A DNA stretch of 64,000 bases from Rhodospirillaceae bacterium (lineage in GTDB: Bacteria > Pseudomonadota > Alphaproteobacteria > Bin65): positions 1 through 64,000 of the forward strand of contig JAPPLJ010000019.1 of NCBI GenBank assembly GCA_028819475.1, given 5' to 3'. The notes below the pieces were generated by a model. The model was not told where the DNA came from, did no database searches, and saw only the letters and a program-made list of their open reading frames with translations. The position numbers were made by a program, and so were the translations under genes. This document shows, piece by piece, positions 44,632 through 52,761 of the stretch; the first letter of the stretch is position 1, and each line of letters starts with the position of its first letter.

Positions 44632-45894
44632 CTATGGCGGTCCGACATCCGCCAAATCGGGTATCCCCTTCCGGTACCCGGACCGCAGCGCGCCGCCGTT
44701 GAGCCAATTCACGGCATCTTTCCGGACACGCCGCGCTCCGGTCCGGGACAAGGCCCGTTCACGATCGATGAGGTCGAGCCTGAGGTCGGCGCGAATGCCG
44801 GCATTGTCGGTCCGGCGGTAGGCGGCGTAGAGCCAGAAATAGGCCGCCGGCCCGGACCGATTCGCCGGGCTGCCGCTCAGACCGTATCGATAGCCCAGGT
44901 TGCGCATGGCGGCGACGTTCCTCCGGTCCGCCGCAGCCGCCAGAAAATAGGCTCTGGCGCGGCGCGTATCCTTGCCGACGCCGAGGCCGTTCAGATACAT
45001 CACACCCAGATTGTTCAGGGCATGTCGTACGCCGGCCCGGTAGGATTTCCGGTACCAGTACAGCGCCCTGCGATAATCCTGTCTGACGCCCTTTCCGTGG
45101 CGGTACATCCAGCCCAGGTTGAGCATTGCGTCTTCGAATCCGAGGCGGGCGCTGCGGCGGTACCAGGCGATCGCTTTTGCCGTATCGCGCAGATCCGCAG
45201 GTCCTTCGTCATAGACGTATCCGGCCCTGAACATTCCAAAGGCATCGCCGGCTTCCGCGGCGCGGAGATACCATTTCAGGGCCTTCTCCCAGTTCCGCTC
45301 CACATATGTGCCGAACTGGCGATACATCCCGACCTTCACCATCCCTTCCGCGCAGCCCTGCCGGGCCGCCTTCAGGTAGAGGAAGTAGGCGGCGCCCTCG
45401 TCGGCCTGCCACACGATGCCCTCCTCGTAGGCGTATCCGAGCAGCACGACCGCATCCGGGCTTCCGGCGGCGACTGCCCGTTCGGCAAGCCTGACCAATT
45501 CCGGAAGTTTGTCCCGGCCGTTCCATGCGCGGTAAAGAAAATCGGCCCGTGAATAGAGGGCGAGCGGATCGTTCTCCAGATCCGGCGCGGACAGCAGCCG
45601 GCCGGCTTCTTCCCTTTTTCCTGCATTGAACAATACGGTCGCGATCGCAACCCGCAGCGAGGTGTTGCTCGGGTTTCGCCGGATGGCGGGCGCACAATTT
45701 TGCGCCGCTTCCTGGTACCGGGCAGGGTCGAGCGGCTTGAGCCGGTAGGTCCTGCCCCAGTGTTCCGCCGGCAGCGATTCCAGACAGCGATCCGGCAATG
45801 GGCGCGACGTACAGAGGCTGGCCCCAGCCTCGAACGTCGCCGTGAGCCACATGAGGCAGATCGGGGCAATGCAGATAAGGGTTCGGAGAAACAC
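44632..45894 (-). CDS. Secreted Sel1-repeat (TPR-like) protein
   Basis: A 420-residue protein with an N-terminal signal peptide (FLRTLICIAPICLMWLTATFEA) and at least five Sel1-like repeats. Clear units include AAYFLYLKAARQGCAEGM, ALKWYLRAAEAGDAFGM and ALYWYRKSYRAGVRHAL. Sel1 repeats form alpha-solenoids for protein binding, often in envelope signalling or stress responses. The GTG start at 45894 fits a promoter 35 nt upstream. No partner gene is adjacent. The C-terminal 40 residues are charged and not repeat-like. Confidence 0.87.
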   Translation of the reverse strand: MFLRTLICIAPICLMWLTATFEAGASLCTSRPLPDRCLESLPAEHWGRTYRLKPLDPARYQEAAQNCAPAIRRNPSNTSLRVAIATVLFNAGKREEAGRLLSAPDLENDPLALYSRADFLYRAWNGRDKLPELVRLAERAVAAGSPDAVVLLGYAYEEGIVWQADEGAAYFLYLKAARQGCAEGMVKVGMYRQFGTYVERNWEKALKWYLRAAEAGDAFGMFRAGYVYDEGPADLRDTAKAIAWYRRSARLGFEDAMLNLGWMYRHGKGVRQDYRRALYWYRKSYRAGVRHALNNLGVMYLNGLGVGKDTRRARAYFLAAAADRRNVAAMRNLGYRYGLSGSPANRSGPAAYFWLYAAYRRTDNAGIRADLRLDLIDRERALSRTGARRVRKDAVNWLNGGALRSGYRKGIPDLADVGPP

Positions 45895-46625
45895 GGTGCA
45901 CCGCCGGCCGGTGGCAGTTCGAACAAACCAGCAACTTATAGGCCGTTAAACGGATTGACGCAAGGCTTTTACCAGCGGCTACGAATGTCCTGGGGCGTTG
46001 CGCCGGGCACCGTCATTGCGCTCCGGCCCCTCGGCCGGCATACGCAAGCAAAAGCTGCCGCCTCTGCCGCACGACGCTCCGATTTATTGCCTGCGGCGCA
46101 ATGTCCCCTCGCACAATCGGCAATTTTTCCCAGCGCATCGGCGTTCCGGAAGTATATTTCGGACACCGGCGAAAACGCGCAGAATTTTTCATATTTGCGC
46201 CGAACAATGGTAATTATATTTTTTTCGTTAGGCGGAGCTTACGAATTTCGACGGAAATATAGGAATTATTTATGCGCCGCGAGCCGAACGGCGATTCGGC
46301 GTGCCTCGACCGGCCGGCATTCCTCCGAACGGTTTCGCAGCCGCCGCCATTTCGGCCGCGGCAGACGCCCCGCCGAACCGTTTCGACGGGGCGCGCGCGA
46401 CTTGACAGCACTATCGATTTAGTAAAGCATCCGCGCCGTGATCGCTCGCAGGCCCTGCTAGGTCGGGTCACCCGCTGAATAGAACAGCCTGATGCCCGAC
46501 GCGGGATAGCTTCCTGCGTTCAGGCGAATAAGCGGGACATCTCTGCATTCTCTGCGAGTTGGTCACAATGGCCCGGCGCCCTCGGCCGGGCCCAGTCGGT
46601 TTGTGGCCTGGCTGGAGGGGATGTC
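45895..46625. other. AT-richer intergenic stretch without a supported gene
   Basis: About 730 bp. Open frames here are short, Arg-rich and unlike any family. The part at about 46160-46275 is clearly richer in A and T than its surroundings (for example TAATTATATTTTTTTCG). TTGACA occurs on the plus strand at 46402-46407, but no good -10 follows at the right distance. GCCTGA (46489 onwards) pairs with TCAGGC about 30 nt later, a possible hairpin. A small RNA or a gene remnant is possible but not shown. Confidence 0.45.
45935..45963 (-). promoter_or_regulatory. Promoter of the Sel1-repeat gene
   Basis: On the minus strand TTGCGT (45963-45958) and TATAAG (45940-45935) are separated by exactly 17 nt. 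Transcription should start near 45929, giving a leader of about 35 nt before the GTG at 45894. Confidence 0.6.
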
Positions 46626-47108
46626 TTGACCTATGTCAAGCGGAAGCCGTTTTTTCGCTTGATTTTGCGGGCGGCACCGGCGGTCGGCGCAATCGCGCTG
46701 ACCGCCGTCTTATGCACGACTCCCGCCCGGGGCGAGGATTATCTCTGGCCGGTGACGCGGGTGATCGACGGCGATACGGTCGAGGTCAAGGTTCCGGGCC
46801 TGCCTCCCGAATTAGCCCACATCAGGGTGCGGCTGCGCAGCGCCGACACGCCAGGGATTGGCCGTTATGCAAAATGTCCGTCAGAGAAGAGGATCGGCCA
46901 GGCGGCCAGAGACTTTACCGAGATGCAAATTACCAAGGCTGAACGAATCCTCGTGCGGAATCCGGAATGGGAAGGAGGTAGGGGGCGCGTGAAAGCCGAT
47001 CTGATCCTAAACGGAAAGACGCTCTCGGCTCTACTGATCGAAGCGGGCCACGGCAGACCGTATCGCCGCGGCCAGCGGCAGAACTGGTGCCCTGATTCAG
47101 AAGATTAA
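46626..47108 (+). CDS. Secreted thermonuclease-like (SNase-fold) protein, possibly inactive
   Basis: A 160-residue protein with a signal peptide (LRAAPAVGAIALTAVLCTTPARG) and an SNase-like OB fold: VTRVIDGDTVEV, then VRLRSADTPGIG, then ADLILNGKTLSALLIEAG and a WCP end. The nucleases of this subfamily carry Glu after D-T-P; here it is Gly, so the general base is missing. The TTG start follows GGAGGGG at a good distance, and no ATG lies in frame nearby. Codon use includes more A/T-ending codons than neighbours, hinting at recent acquisition. Confidence 0.75.
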   Translation: MTYVKRKPFFRLILRAAPAVGAIALTAVLCTTPARGEDYLWPVTRVIDGDTVEVKVPGLPPELAHIRVRLRSADTPGIGRYAKCPSEKRIGQAARDFTEMQITKAERILVRNPEWEGGRGRVKADLILNGKTLSALLIEAGHGRPYRRGQRQNWCPDSED

Positions 47109-47144
47109 CGGTCGACAGCAGGGCAGCCTGAAATTTCCGCCGCT

Positions 47145-47918
47145 CTAGTCGACCATCCACCCCAGCGTCTCCTCGGTAACCCGGCTCGGCACATATTCCG
47201 CGGCGCACCAGCCGTCGTAGCCGAGACGGTCGAGCGCGGCGAAGACCGCGGGAAAGTCGATCGCCCCGGTGCCGGGCTCGTGCCGGCCGGGATGGTCGGC
47301 GAACTGGATATGGCCGATGCGCGGCAGGATCTCTTCGAGCCGCGGGACCAGCCGGCCCTCCATGATCGCCATGTGATACAGGTCGTGCTCCAGCGCCAGG
47401 TTCGGATGGCCGGCCCGGTCGATGGCTTCGAGCGCCTGTTCGCTGGTCGACAGCAGGAAACCCGGCCGGTCGACGGTGTTGACGGCCTCGACGACGACGC
47501 CGATGCCGATCCCGCCCATGAGGTCCGCCGCGACGCGCAGATTCTCCGCCAGCGTCGCCAGGCAGCGCGCCCGCCCGAAACCGTGCAACTCGGGAAAACC
47601 GGCGAGCACGTTGACGTTGCGCGGCCGGAGCACCGCCGCGACGTCGCGCGCCGTCTCCGCCGCCCGGCGGAAGGCGGCCTGCCGGCCCGGCGTCGCGGCG
47701 AGGCCCGGCCCGCCGTCGAGCATGTCGCCGACCGGGACGTTGATGACCGAGACGGCGAGCCCCGCCGCCCCGATCGCCCGCTGCCAGTCTGCGGCCGGCC
47801 GGTCGTAGGGAAACTGGATCTCGACGGCCCCGAACCCCGCCGCAGCGGCGGCGGCCGGCCGGTCGAGCCAGTCGCATTCGGCGAACAGCATCGAAATGTT
47901 GGCGGAAAAACGGGGCAT
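47145..47918 (-). CDS. hyi: Hydroxypyruvate isomerase-family protein
   Basis: A 257-residue TIM-barrel sugar-phosphate-isomerase-type protein. The N-terminus MPRFSANISMLFAECDWLDR, NVLAGFPEL, VVVEAVNTVDRPGFLL, LALEHDLYHM and GHIQFADHPGRHEPGTG all match Hyi/OtnI. Hyi interconverts hydroxypyruvate and tartronate semialdehyde; related OtnI acts on oxo-tetronates. The metal-binding Glu, Asp and His residues look intact. No glyoxylate-pathway partners (gcl, glxR) are adjacent. Confidence 0.9.
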   Translation of the reverse strand: MPRFSANISMLFAECDWLDRPAAAAAAGFGAVEIQFPYDRPAADWQRAIGAAGLAVSVINVPVGDMLDGGPGLAATPGRQAAFRRAAETARDVAAVLRPRNVNVLAGFPELHGFGRARCLATLAENLRVAADLMGGIGIGVVVEAVNTVDRPGFLLSTSEQALEAIDRAGHPNLALEHDLYHMAIMEGRLVPRLEEILPRIGHIQFADHPGRHEPGTGAIDFPAVFAALDRLGYDGWCAAEYVPSRVTEETLGWMVD

Positions 47919-48018
47919 GGCGGGGTCTATGGCTTCGGCAAGAGGCGGTTACCGGCTTCCCAACCCAGGAAGCGGTGCAGGACGAGGCGGTTTTTGGGTG
48001 AACCTCGTCCGATGGCGT

Positions 48019-48363
48019 TCAGGGCGCGGGGACCGTCGACGCGGACGGGCGCGCTTCGGCTGGCGTTATCTTCTCAAGTTCGTTCTTCAACTCCCGTTCC
48101 GCCCGCCGCAGATCGTAATTCTGCTGCATCCTCAGCCAGAGTCCCGGACCGTTGCCGACGAGCCGGCCGACCCGCAGCGCCATTTCCACCGAGACGGGAT
48201 GCGTACAGGACAGAATCCGGTGAAGGTGCTGGCGCGAAACCCCGAGCCGCCGCGCCGCCGCGCTGACCGACAGCCCCAGCGCCGGCAGGACATCCTCGCG
48301 CAGAACCTCTCCCGGATGGACTGCCGGACGCCGGAGCGGCCTTTCTACGCTGTGTTCCGTCAT
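48019..48363 (-). CDS. higA: HigA-type antitoxin
   Basis: A 114-residue XRE-family antitoxin of the HigA/VapI group. The N-terminal VHPGEVLREDVLPALGLS and the HTH SVSAAARRLGVSRQHLHRIL are diagnostic, followed by MALRVGRLVGNGPGLWLRMQ. It lies 12 bp downstream of the toxin gene, the usual higBA order. It would neutralise HigB and, with it, repress the operon at the palindrome near 48668. Confidence 0.92.
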   Translation of the reverse strand: MTEHSVERPLRRPAVHPGEVLREDVLPALGLSVSAAARRLGVSRQHLHRILSCTHPVSVEMALRVGRLVGNGPGLWLRMQQNYDLRRAERELKNELEKITPAEARPSASTVPAP

Positions 48364-48375
48364 TCCTTCTCCTCC

Positions 48376-48651
48376 TCAATGATACTGCTCGAGATCGACG
48401 CGCAGCGCCTCGCCGTCCCGCCATTCGAAGGTGATGCACCAGGGGCCGTTGACATGGATGCTGAAGCGCCGGGGCGACCCGCGGAGACCGTGAAAATCGA
48501 ATCCCGGCACGCGCAGGTCGGCCAGCGATTCGGCCTGGTCCAGAACTTCCAGCCGGCGCAGGCAGCGCGCATGGAGATCCTGCCGGACATGGCGGCTGCG
48601 GCCCCGTCCGAACAACTCGGAAAGACCCTTGTGCCGGAAACTCCGGATCAT
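48376..48651 (-). CDS. higB: HigB/RelE-type toxin
   Basis: A 91-residue toxin of the ribosome-dependent mRNA-interferase family. It has the N-terminal MIRSFRHKGLSELFGRG, mid-protein LHARCLRRLEVLDQA, DLRVPGFDFHGLRG and the C-terminal WCITFEWRDGEALRVDLEQYH. The start at 48651 matches the family. An in-frame ATG at 48666 would lie upstream of the -10 element. Located first in the higBA operon. Confidence 0.92.
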   Translation of the reverse strand: MIRSFRHKGLSELFGRGRSRHVRQDLHARCLRRLEVLDQAESLADLRVPGFDFHGLRGSPRRFSIHVNGPWCITFEWRDGEALRVDLEQYH

Positions 48652-48656
48652 GTTGG

Positions 48657-48684
48657 ATAGTAACACATTATGTTACATCGTCAA
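48657..48684 (-). promoter_or_regulatory. higBA promoter with overlapping palindromic operator
   Basis: On the minus strand TTGACG (48684-48679) and TACTAT (48662-48657) are spaced by 16 nt. Between and over them lies the inverted repeat GTAACA-CATTA-TGTTAC (48660-48676). A HigA dimer bound there would block RNA polymerase. The -10 ends only about 6 nt before the higB ATG, so the toxin message would be leaderless or nearly so. Confidence 0.7.
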
Positions 48685-48837
48685 GACAGTTCCTTCGCTT
48701 GGGCCTGCCGGCGGCAGGGATGCAGAATCGGAGGCACGGCAAGGTCCGGCCCGGCTCCCTTCCAAACCCACCCCGCGCGCCCCTGCGTTGCGTTTTGGGC
48801 CCTTCCCGTGCGGTCGCCGGGCGGCTATGCCCGCGCC

Positions 48838-49602
48838 ATGCTTATCGAGAATCCCTGGTTCTGGGCGGCGGCCGTCCCTGCTGTGCTGATCGTCGGCATA
48901 TCGAAGGGCGGGGTCGGCGGCGGGCTGGGCACGGTCGGCGTGCCGATCCTCTCCCTGGTCGTCGACCCGCGCATCGCCGCCGCGGTGCTGCTGCCGGTGC
49001 TCTGCCTGATCGACCTGATGTCGCTGAAGGCCTACTGGGGCCGCTGGCACCGGCGCAACATGCGCATCCTGATCGCCGCCGCGATGATCGGCATTCTCGC
49101 CGGCGCGCTGACCTTCCGGCACCTGGACGCCGACGCCATCCGGGTGCTGATCGGCGTCATCGCGATCCTGTTCGCGCTGCGAACCTGGCTCGGCGCGCGG
49201 CGGTCCGGCCGGCCGGCGCGCGCGCCGAACGTCCTGCGCGGCGGCCTGTGGGGCGCGGTCGCCGGCTTCACCAGCTTCGTCTCCCACAACGGCGGGCCGC
49301 CGGTCGCGGTCTACCTGCTGCCGCAGAAGCTGGACAAGACGCTGTACCAGGCGACGACGGTCGTGTTCTTCGCCGCGATCAACTATGTCAAGCTGGTGCC
49401 CTACTGGCTGCTCGGGCAGTTCCCGGCGACCAATCTCACCGTATCGGCGGCCTTGTTCCCGCTGGCCGTGGCCGGGACGCTGCTCGGCGTCTGGCTGCAC
49501 ACCCGGATCTCCGACCGCCTTTTCTTCATTGCGGCCTATGTCCTGCTGTTCGGCATCGGCATCAAGCTGGTATATGACGGCACGACGGGCCTGCTGGCCT
49601 GA
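48838..49602 (+). CDS. TSUP-family permease (sulfite exporter TauE/SafE type)
   Basis: A 254-residue membrane protein with about eight hydrophobic segments. Family features are GISKGGVGGGLGTVGVPIL in the first half and GFTSFVSHNGGPPVAVYLLP in the second. TauE/SafE proteins move sulfite or organosulfonates across the membrane. ATG at 48838 begins right at the first helix. It is followed by a thiol dioxygenase gene after 19 bp, which would produce sulfinates that break down to sulfite, so export of sulfite is a reasonable inference. Confidence 0.9.
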   Translation: MLIENPWFWAAAVPAVLIVGISKGGVGGGLGTVGVPILSLVVDPRIAAAVLLPVLCLIDLMSLKAYWGRWHRRNMRILIAAAMIGILAGALTFRHLDADAIRVLIGVIAILFALRTWLGARRSGRPARAPNVLRGGLWGAVAGFTSFVSHNGGPPVAVYLLPQKLDKTLYQATTVVFFAAINYVKLVPYWLLGQFPATNLTVSAALFPLAVAGTLLGVWLHTRISDRLFFIAAYVLLFGIGIKLVYDGTTGLLA

Positions 49603-49621
49603 CCGGAGGAGGAAAAACGCC

Positions 49622-50224
49622 ATGGCGGAGAACGGAGCAGCGCGACGGGAAGAACGGGGCCGCGCCGTCGCGGCGGCGGTGGCGGACATCCGCGCCATCG
49701 AGCGCGACCATGGTGTCACGCGCGACGGGCTGGCCCGGATGAAACGGCTGCTGCTCGACCTTGCCGAACGGACGGACCTGTTCCCGGCGGAGGACTTCCC
49801 GCCGCCGGACGGGGATGTCGAATTTCCGGCCAACGTCTACCGGATCGCGGAGGACGACGACCATCGCTTCGCCCTCTACGTCCAGTCGGCGCGCGGCGCG
49901 CTCGATACGCCGGCGCACAACCACACGACCTGGGCGGTGATTGCCGGCATCCGCGGCGACGAGCTGAACCGCTTTTACGAGCGCACCGCGGACGGCGGCG
50001 TGGCGGAGACCGGCTGGCGGGTGGTGCGGCAGGGCACGGCGGTCGCCTTCCTGCCGGACGAACTGCACTCCATCCATGTCGGGACCGGTAACCGGGTCGT
50101 CAACTTCCACATGTATGGCCTGGCGCTGGACCGTCTCCACGAGCGGGAGTATTTCCGGGACGACGACGGCAGCTGGCGCAACTTCCCGGCCCAGGAGGGC
50201 ATCATCGAGGCGCGCGGCGCCTGA
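49622..50224 (+). CDS. Cysteine dioxygenase-family thiol dioxygenase (3-mercaptopropionate dioxygenase-like)
   Basis: A 200-residue cupin of the CDO type, which adds O2 to a thiol to give a sulfinate. The iron ligands are seen as HNH (about residues 99-101) and the His of ELHSIHV (about 149). The cysteine that cross-links to Tyr in mammalian CDO is absent; Val is found at that position in HNHTTWAVIAG, as in bacterial 3-mercaptopropionate dioxygenases. Substrate could therefore be 3-mercaptopropionate or cysteine. The rhodanese gene follows after 43 bp. Confidence 0.87.
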   Translation: MAENGAARREERGRAVAAAVADIRAIERDHGVTRDGLARMKRLLLDLAERTDLFPAEDFPPPDGDVEFPANVYRIAEDDDHRFALYVQSARGALDTPAHNHTTWAVIAGIRGDELNRFYERTADGGVAETGWRVVRQGTAVAFLPDELHSIHVGTGNRVVNFHMYGLALDRLHEREYFRDDDGSWRNFPAQEGIIEARGA

Positions 50225-50267
50225 TTTCCCCCGGAAATTTTCCCGGAACGATCCCCCGGAACATGCC

Positions 50268-51848
50268 ATGAGCCTCTACATCTCCCCGGCGGACCTGCAC
50301 GCCGCCCTGCAGGACGGCGACGAACTCGCGCTGATCGACGTGCGCGAGCAGGGCGTCTTCTATCATTCCCACCTGTTCTGGGCAGTCTGCATTCCCCTGT
50401 CGCGCCTGGAGCTGCTGATCCTCGACCTCGTGCCGCGCAAGAGCGTGCGCATCGTACTGTGCGACGACGGGCCGTCCGGGATCGCCGGCGCGGCGATGGA
50501 GGTTCTGGACGCGCTCGGCTACGGCGATCTCCGCATCCTCGAAGGCGGCACGGCAGCCTGGGCGGAGGCCGGCTACGAACTCTATTCCGGCGTCAACGTA
50601 CCGTCCAAGGCGTTCGGCGAATTCGTCGAACACGCCTACGACACGCCGCGCGTGCCGGCGCCGGAACTCGACGAACTGATCCGCTCGGGCCGGGACATGG
50701 TGATCCTGGACAGCCGGCCGGTCGAGGAATACCGGCGCATGAACATCCCCGGCGGCATCGACGTGCCGGGGGCGGAGCTGGTCTACCGGGTCCACGAGAT
50801 CGCGCCCGAGCCGGAGACGCTGGTGATCGTCAACTGCGCCGGGCGGACGCGCAGCATCATCGGCGCCCAGAGCCTGATCAACGCCGGCATCCCCAACGAA
50901 GTCGCCGCCCTGAAGGACGGCACGATGGGCTGGGAACTGGCCGGATTTTCCTGCGAGCACGGTGCGGAGCGCTTCGGCCCCGATCCGTCGCCGGATGCCG
51001 TGGCGGTAGCGCAGGAGCGTGCCGCAGCGGTCGCCAAACGCTTCGGCGTCCGTTTCGCCGGCAAGGCCGCGGTCGAGGGCTGGCAGGCCGAACAGGGCGT
51101 ACGTACGCTTTATCTGCTGGACGTACGTACGCCCGAGGAGTTTGCAGCCGGCCACGTCGCCGGCGCGCGCCACGCGCCGGGCGGGCAGCTGGTCCAGGCG
51201 ACCGACGAGTATGTCGCGACCCGCAACGCCCGGATCGTCCTGTTCGACGACGAGCGGGTGCGTGCGGTGATGACCGCCTCCTGGCTGATTCAGCTCGGCT
51301 GGACGGACGTCCACGTCTATGGCGGCGCGATCGGGGACTGGCCGGTCGAGACCGGACCGCGCCCGCCGGCGGCGCCGGAGATCGAGCGGTGGGAGACGAT
51401 CGGCCCGGACGACCTGGAGCCGGACGATCACATCCTCGACCTGTCCGACAGCCTGACCTACCGCCGCGGCCACATCCCCGGCGCCTGGTGGGGCCTGCGC
51501 AGCCGGCTCGACGAAGCGCTGCTGCCCGACGATGCGCGGATCGTGCTCTACGCCGACGACGACCGGATGGCCCATCTCGCGGCAACGACGCTGTCCGGCC
51601 TGGAGATCGAGGACGATTTCGCCGTGCTGGCCGGCGGGCTCGAGGCCTGGCGCGCAGCCGGCAAGCCGGTCGAGCCGGACGACGGCCGGATGACCCTGGC
51701 GACGACGGAGCCGAACGACGTCTGGTACAAGCCCTACGACACCGACGAGGAGGTCCGGGCGAAAATGGAGGAATATCTGGTGTGGGAGGTCGCGCTGGTC
51801 GAGCAGATGGCGCGCGACGGCACCGTGAGCTTCCGCACCTACCCGTGA
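50268..51848 (+). CDS. Four-domain rhodanese-like sulfurtransferase
   Basis: A 526-residue cytosolic protein of four consecutive rhodanese domains. Active-site loops are: domain 1 LCDDGPSG with Cys (about residue 65), domain 2 NCAGRTRS with Cys (about 190), domain 3 FDDERVRA without Cys (about 325), domain 4 YADDDRMA without Cys (about 426). Two domains can thus carry persulfide and two look regulatory. It sits after a TSUP permease and a thiol dioxygenase, pointing to sulfur handling. ATG at 50268 follows CGGAAC. A 13-bp perfect inverted repeat lies within domain 3. Confidence 0.92.
   Translation: MSLYISPADLHAALQDGDELALIDVREQGVFYHSHLFWAVCIPLSRLELLILDLVPRKSVRIVLCDDGPSGIAGAAMEVLDALGYGDLRILEGGTAAWAEAGYELYSGVNVPSKAFGEFVEHAYDTPRVPAPELDELIRSGRDMVILDSRPVEEYRRMNIPGGIDVPGAELVYRVHEIAPEPETLVIVNCAGRTRSIIGAQSLINAGIPNEVAALKDGTMGWELAGFSCEHGAERFGPDPSPDAVAVAQERAAAVAKRFGVRFAGKAAVEGWQAEQGVRTLYLLDVRTPEEFAAGHVAGARHAPGGQLVQATDEYVATRNARIVLFDDERVRAVMTASWLIQLGWTDVHVYGGAIGDWPVETGPRPPAAPEIERWETIGPDDLEPDDHILDLSDSLTYRRGHIPGAWWGLRSRLDEALLPDDARIVLYADDDRMAHLAATTLSGLEIEDDFAVLAGGLEAWRAAGKPVEPDDGRMTLATTEPNDVWYKPYDTDEEVRAKMEEYLVWEVALVEQMARDGTVSFRTYP
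51095..51134. repeat. Perfect 13-bp inverted repeat inside the rhodanese gene
   Basis: GGGCGTACGTACG (51095-51107) and its exact complement CGTACGTACGCCC (51122-51134) flank 14 nt. Each arm also contains the self-complementary CGTACG and ACGTACGT cores. It encodes residues around GVRTLYLLDVRTPEEF and would form a strong hairpin in mRNA or single-stranded DNA. Confidence 0.85.
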
Positions 51849-51858
51849 CGCCCCCACG

Positions 51859-52710
51859 ATGATCCAGACCATGGAAGCCCGCGGCATGGACGCGGGCATG
51901 GATCCCTCGGACATATCCGCGCCGCTGCTGTCCGCCACCGTCCTGCTGCTGCGCGACGGCGCGCGCGGACTCGAAGTGTTCATGGTCGAGCGCAGCGGCC
52001 GGGTCGGCGCCTTCGCCGGCGCGATGGTGTTCCCCGGCGGCAAGGTCGCGCCCGAGGATTCGTCGGCCGAATTGCGCGCGCTGGCCGACAATGGCGGCGA
52101 TCTGGACGACGCGGCCTTCGGCTTCGCCGTCTCCTCGGTGCGCGAGGCCTTCGAGGAATGCGGCGTCCTGCTGGCCCACCGAAACGGAGCCACGCTGACC
52201 GACGCCGAACTGGCGCCGCTTGCCGGGTTCCGGGACGCGATCGGCCGCAACCGGATTCCCTTCGCCCGCTTCCTTGCCGACCACGGCCTGCGCCTGGACA
52301 TGGCCGGGCTGGCGCCCTTTTCCCGCTGGGTGACGCCGGTGTTCCGGCCCAAGCGGTTCGACACGATGTTCTTCCTCGCCGCCGTGCCGCCCGACCAGAC
52401 GCTGAGCCACGACGGCAGCGAGACGGTGCACGGCCTGTGGACGCGGCCGCAGGACGTCATCGACGCCGCCGACCGGGACCGGAAATATTCGCTCTATTTC
52501 GCCACCCGGCTGAACCTGATGGACCTGGCGCTGAGCGGAACCGTGGCCGACGCGCTCGCCCGCGCCGCCGGGCGGACGCCGCCGCAGGCCATGCCGTGGC
52601 GCGAGATGACGCCGGACGGCCCGCGGCTGCGCATCGACGCCGATTCCGGCTATGCCCTGGTGCAGGCCAGCCTAGAGGTCGCCGGCGGCATCGCCCCCTT
52701 GCCGAACTGA
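51859..52710 (+). CDS. NUDIX hydrolase (NUDT19-like, split Nudix box)
   Basis: A 283-residue Nudix protein. It has the front of the Nudix box as FPGGKVAPED and the core REAFEECGVLL, but the two are about 40 residues apart instead of adjacent. Such an insertion is typical of the NUDT19/RP2p branch, which hydrolyses CoA and its esters. The substrate is inferred from that branch only. ATG at 51859 is 10 bp after the rhodanese stop; a second Met ten residues in is an alternative. It may be co-transcribed with the sulfur genes. Confidence 0.85.
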   Translation: MIQTMEARGMDAGMDPSDISAPLLSATVLLLRDGARGLEVFMVERSGRVGAFAGAMVFPGGKVAPEDSSAELRALADNGGDLDDAAFGFAVSSVREAFEECGVLLAHRNGATLTDAELAPLAGFRDAIGRNRIPFARFLADHGLRLDMAGLAPFSRWVTPVFRPKRFDTMFFLAAVPPDQTLSHDGSETVHGLWTRPQDVIDAADRDRKYSLYFATRLNLMDLALSGTVADALARAAGRTPPQAMPWREMTPDGPRLRIDADSGYALVQASLEVAGGIAPLPN

Positions 52711-52740
52711 CGTTCGCCCTTATATTAGAATTACTCTAAT
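52699..52740 (+). promoter_or_regulatory. Promoter and Irr-box-like operator of the DUF3501 gene
   Basis: TTGCCG (52699-52704), a 16-nt spacer and TATATT (52721-52726) form a promoter at the end of the NUDIX gene. The -10 overlaps a palindrome ATTAGA-ATTAC-TCTAAT (52724-52740). Arranged as ATTAGAA-TTA-CTCTAAT it resembles the iron-control element bound by Irr in alphaproteobacteria (TTTAGAA-N3-TTCTAAA type). A bound repressor would cover the start site, near 52733. Confidence 0.6.
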
Positions 52741-52761
52741 CTAAAACGGAGCGGGCCGAAA

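Noticed and set aside
46272..46478. Short plus-strand open frame in the AT-richer stretch
   Set aside because: Low complexity, Arg-rich, with no ribosome site or family match.
46402..46540. Small RNA gene starting from TTGACA
   Set aside because: No convincing -10 and no T-tract terminator; the hairpin alone is weak evidence.
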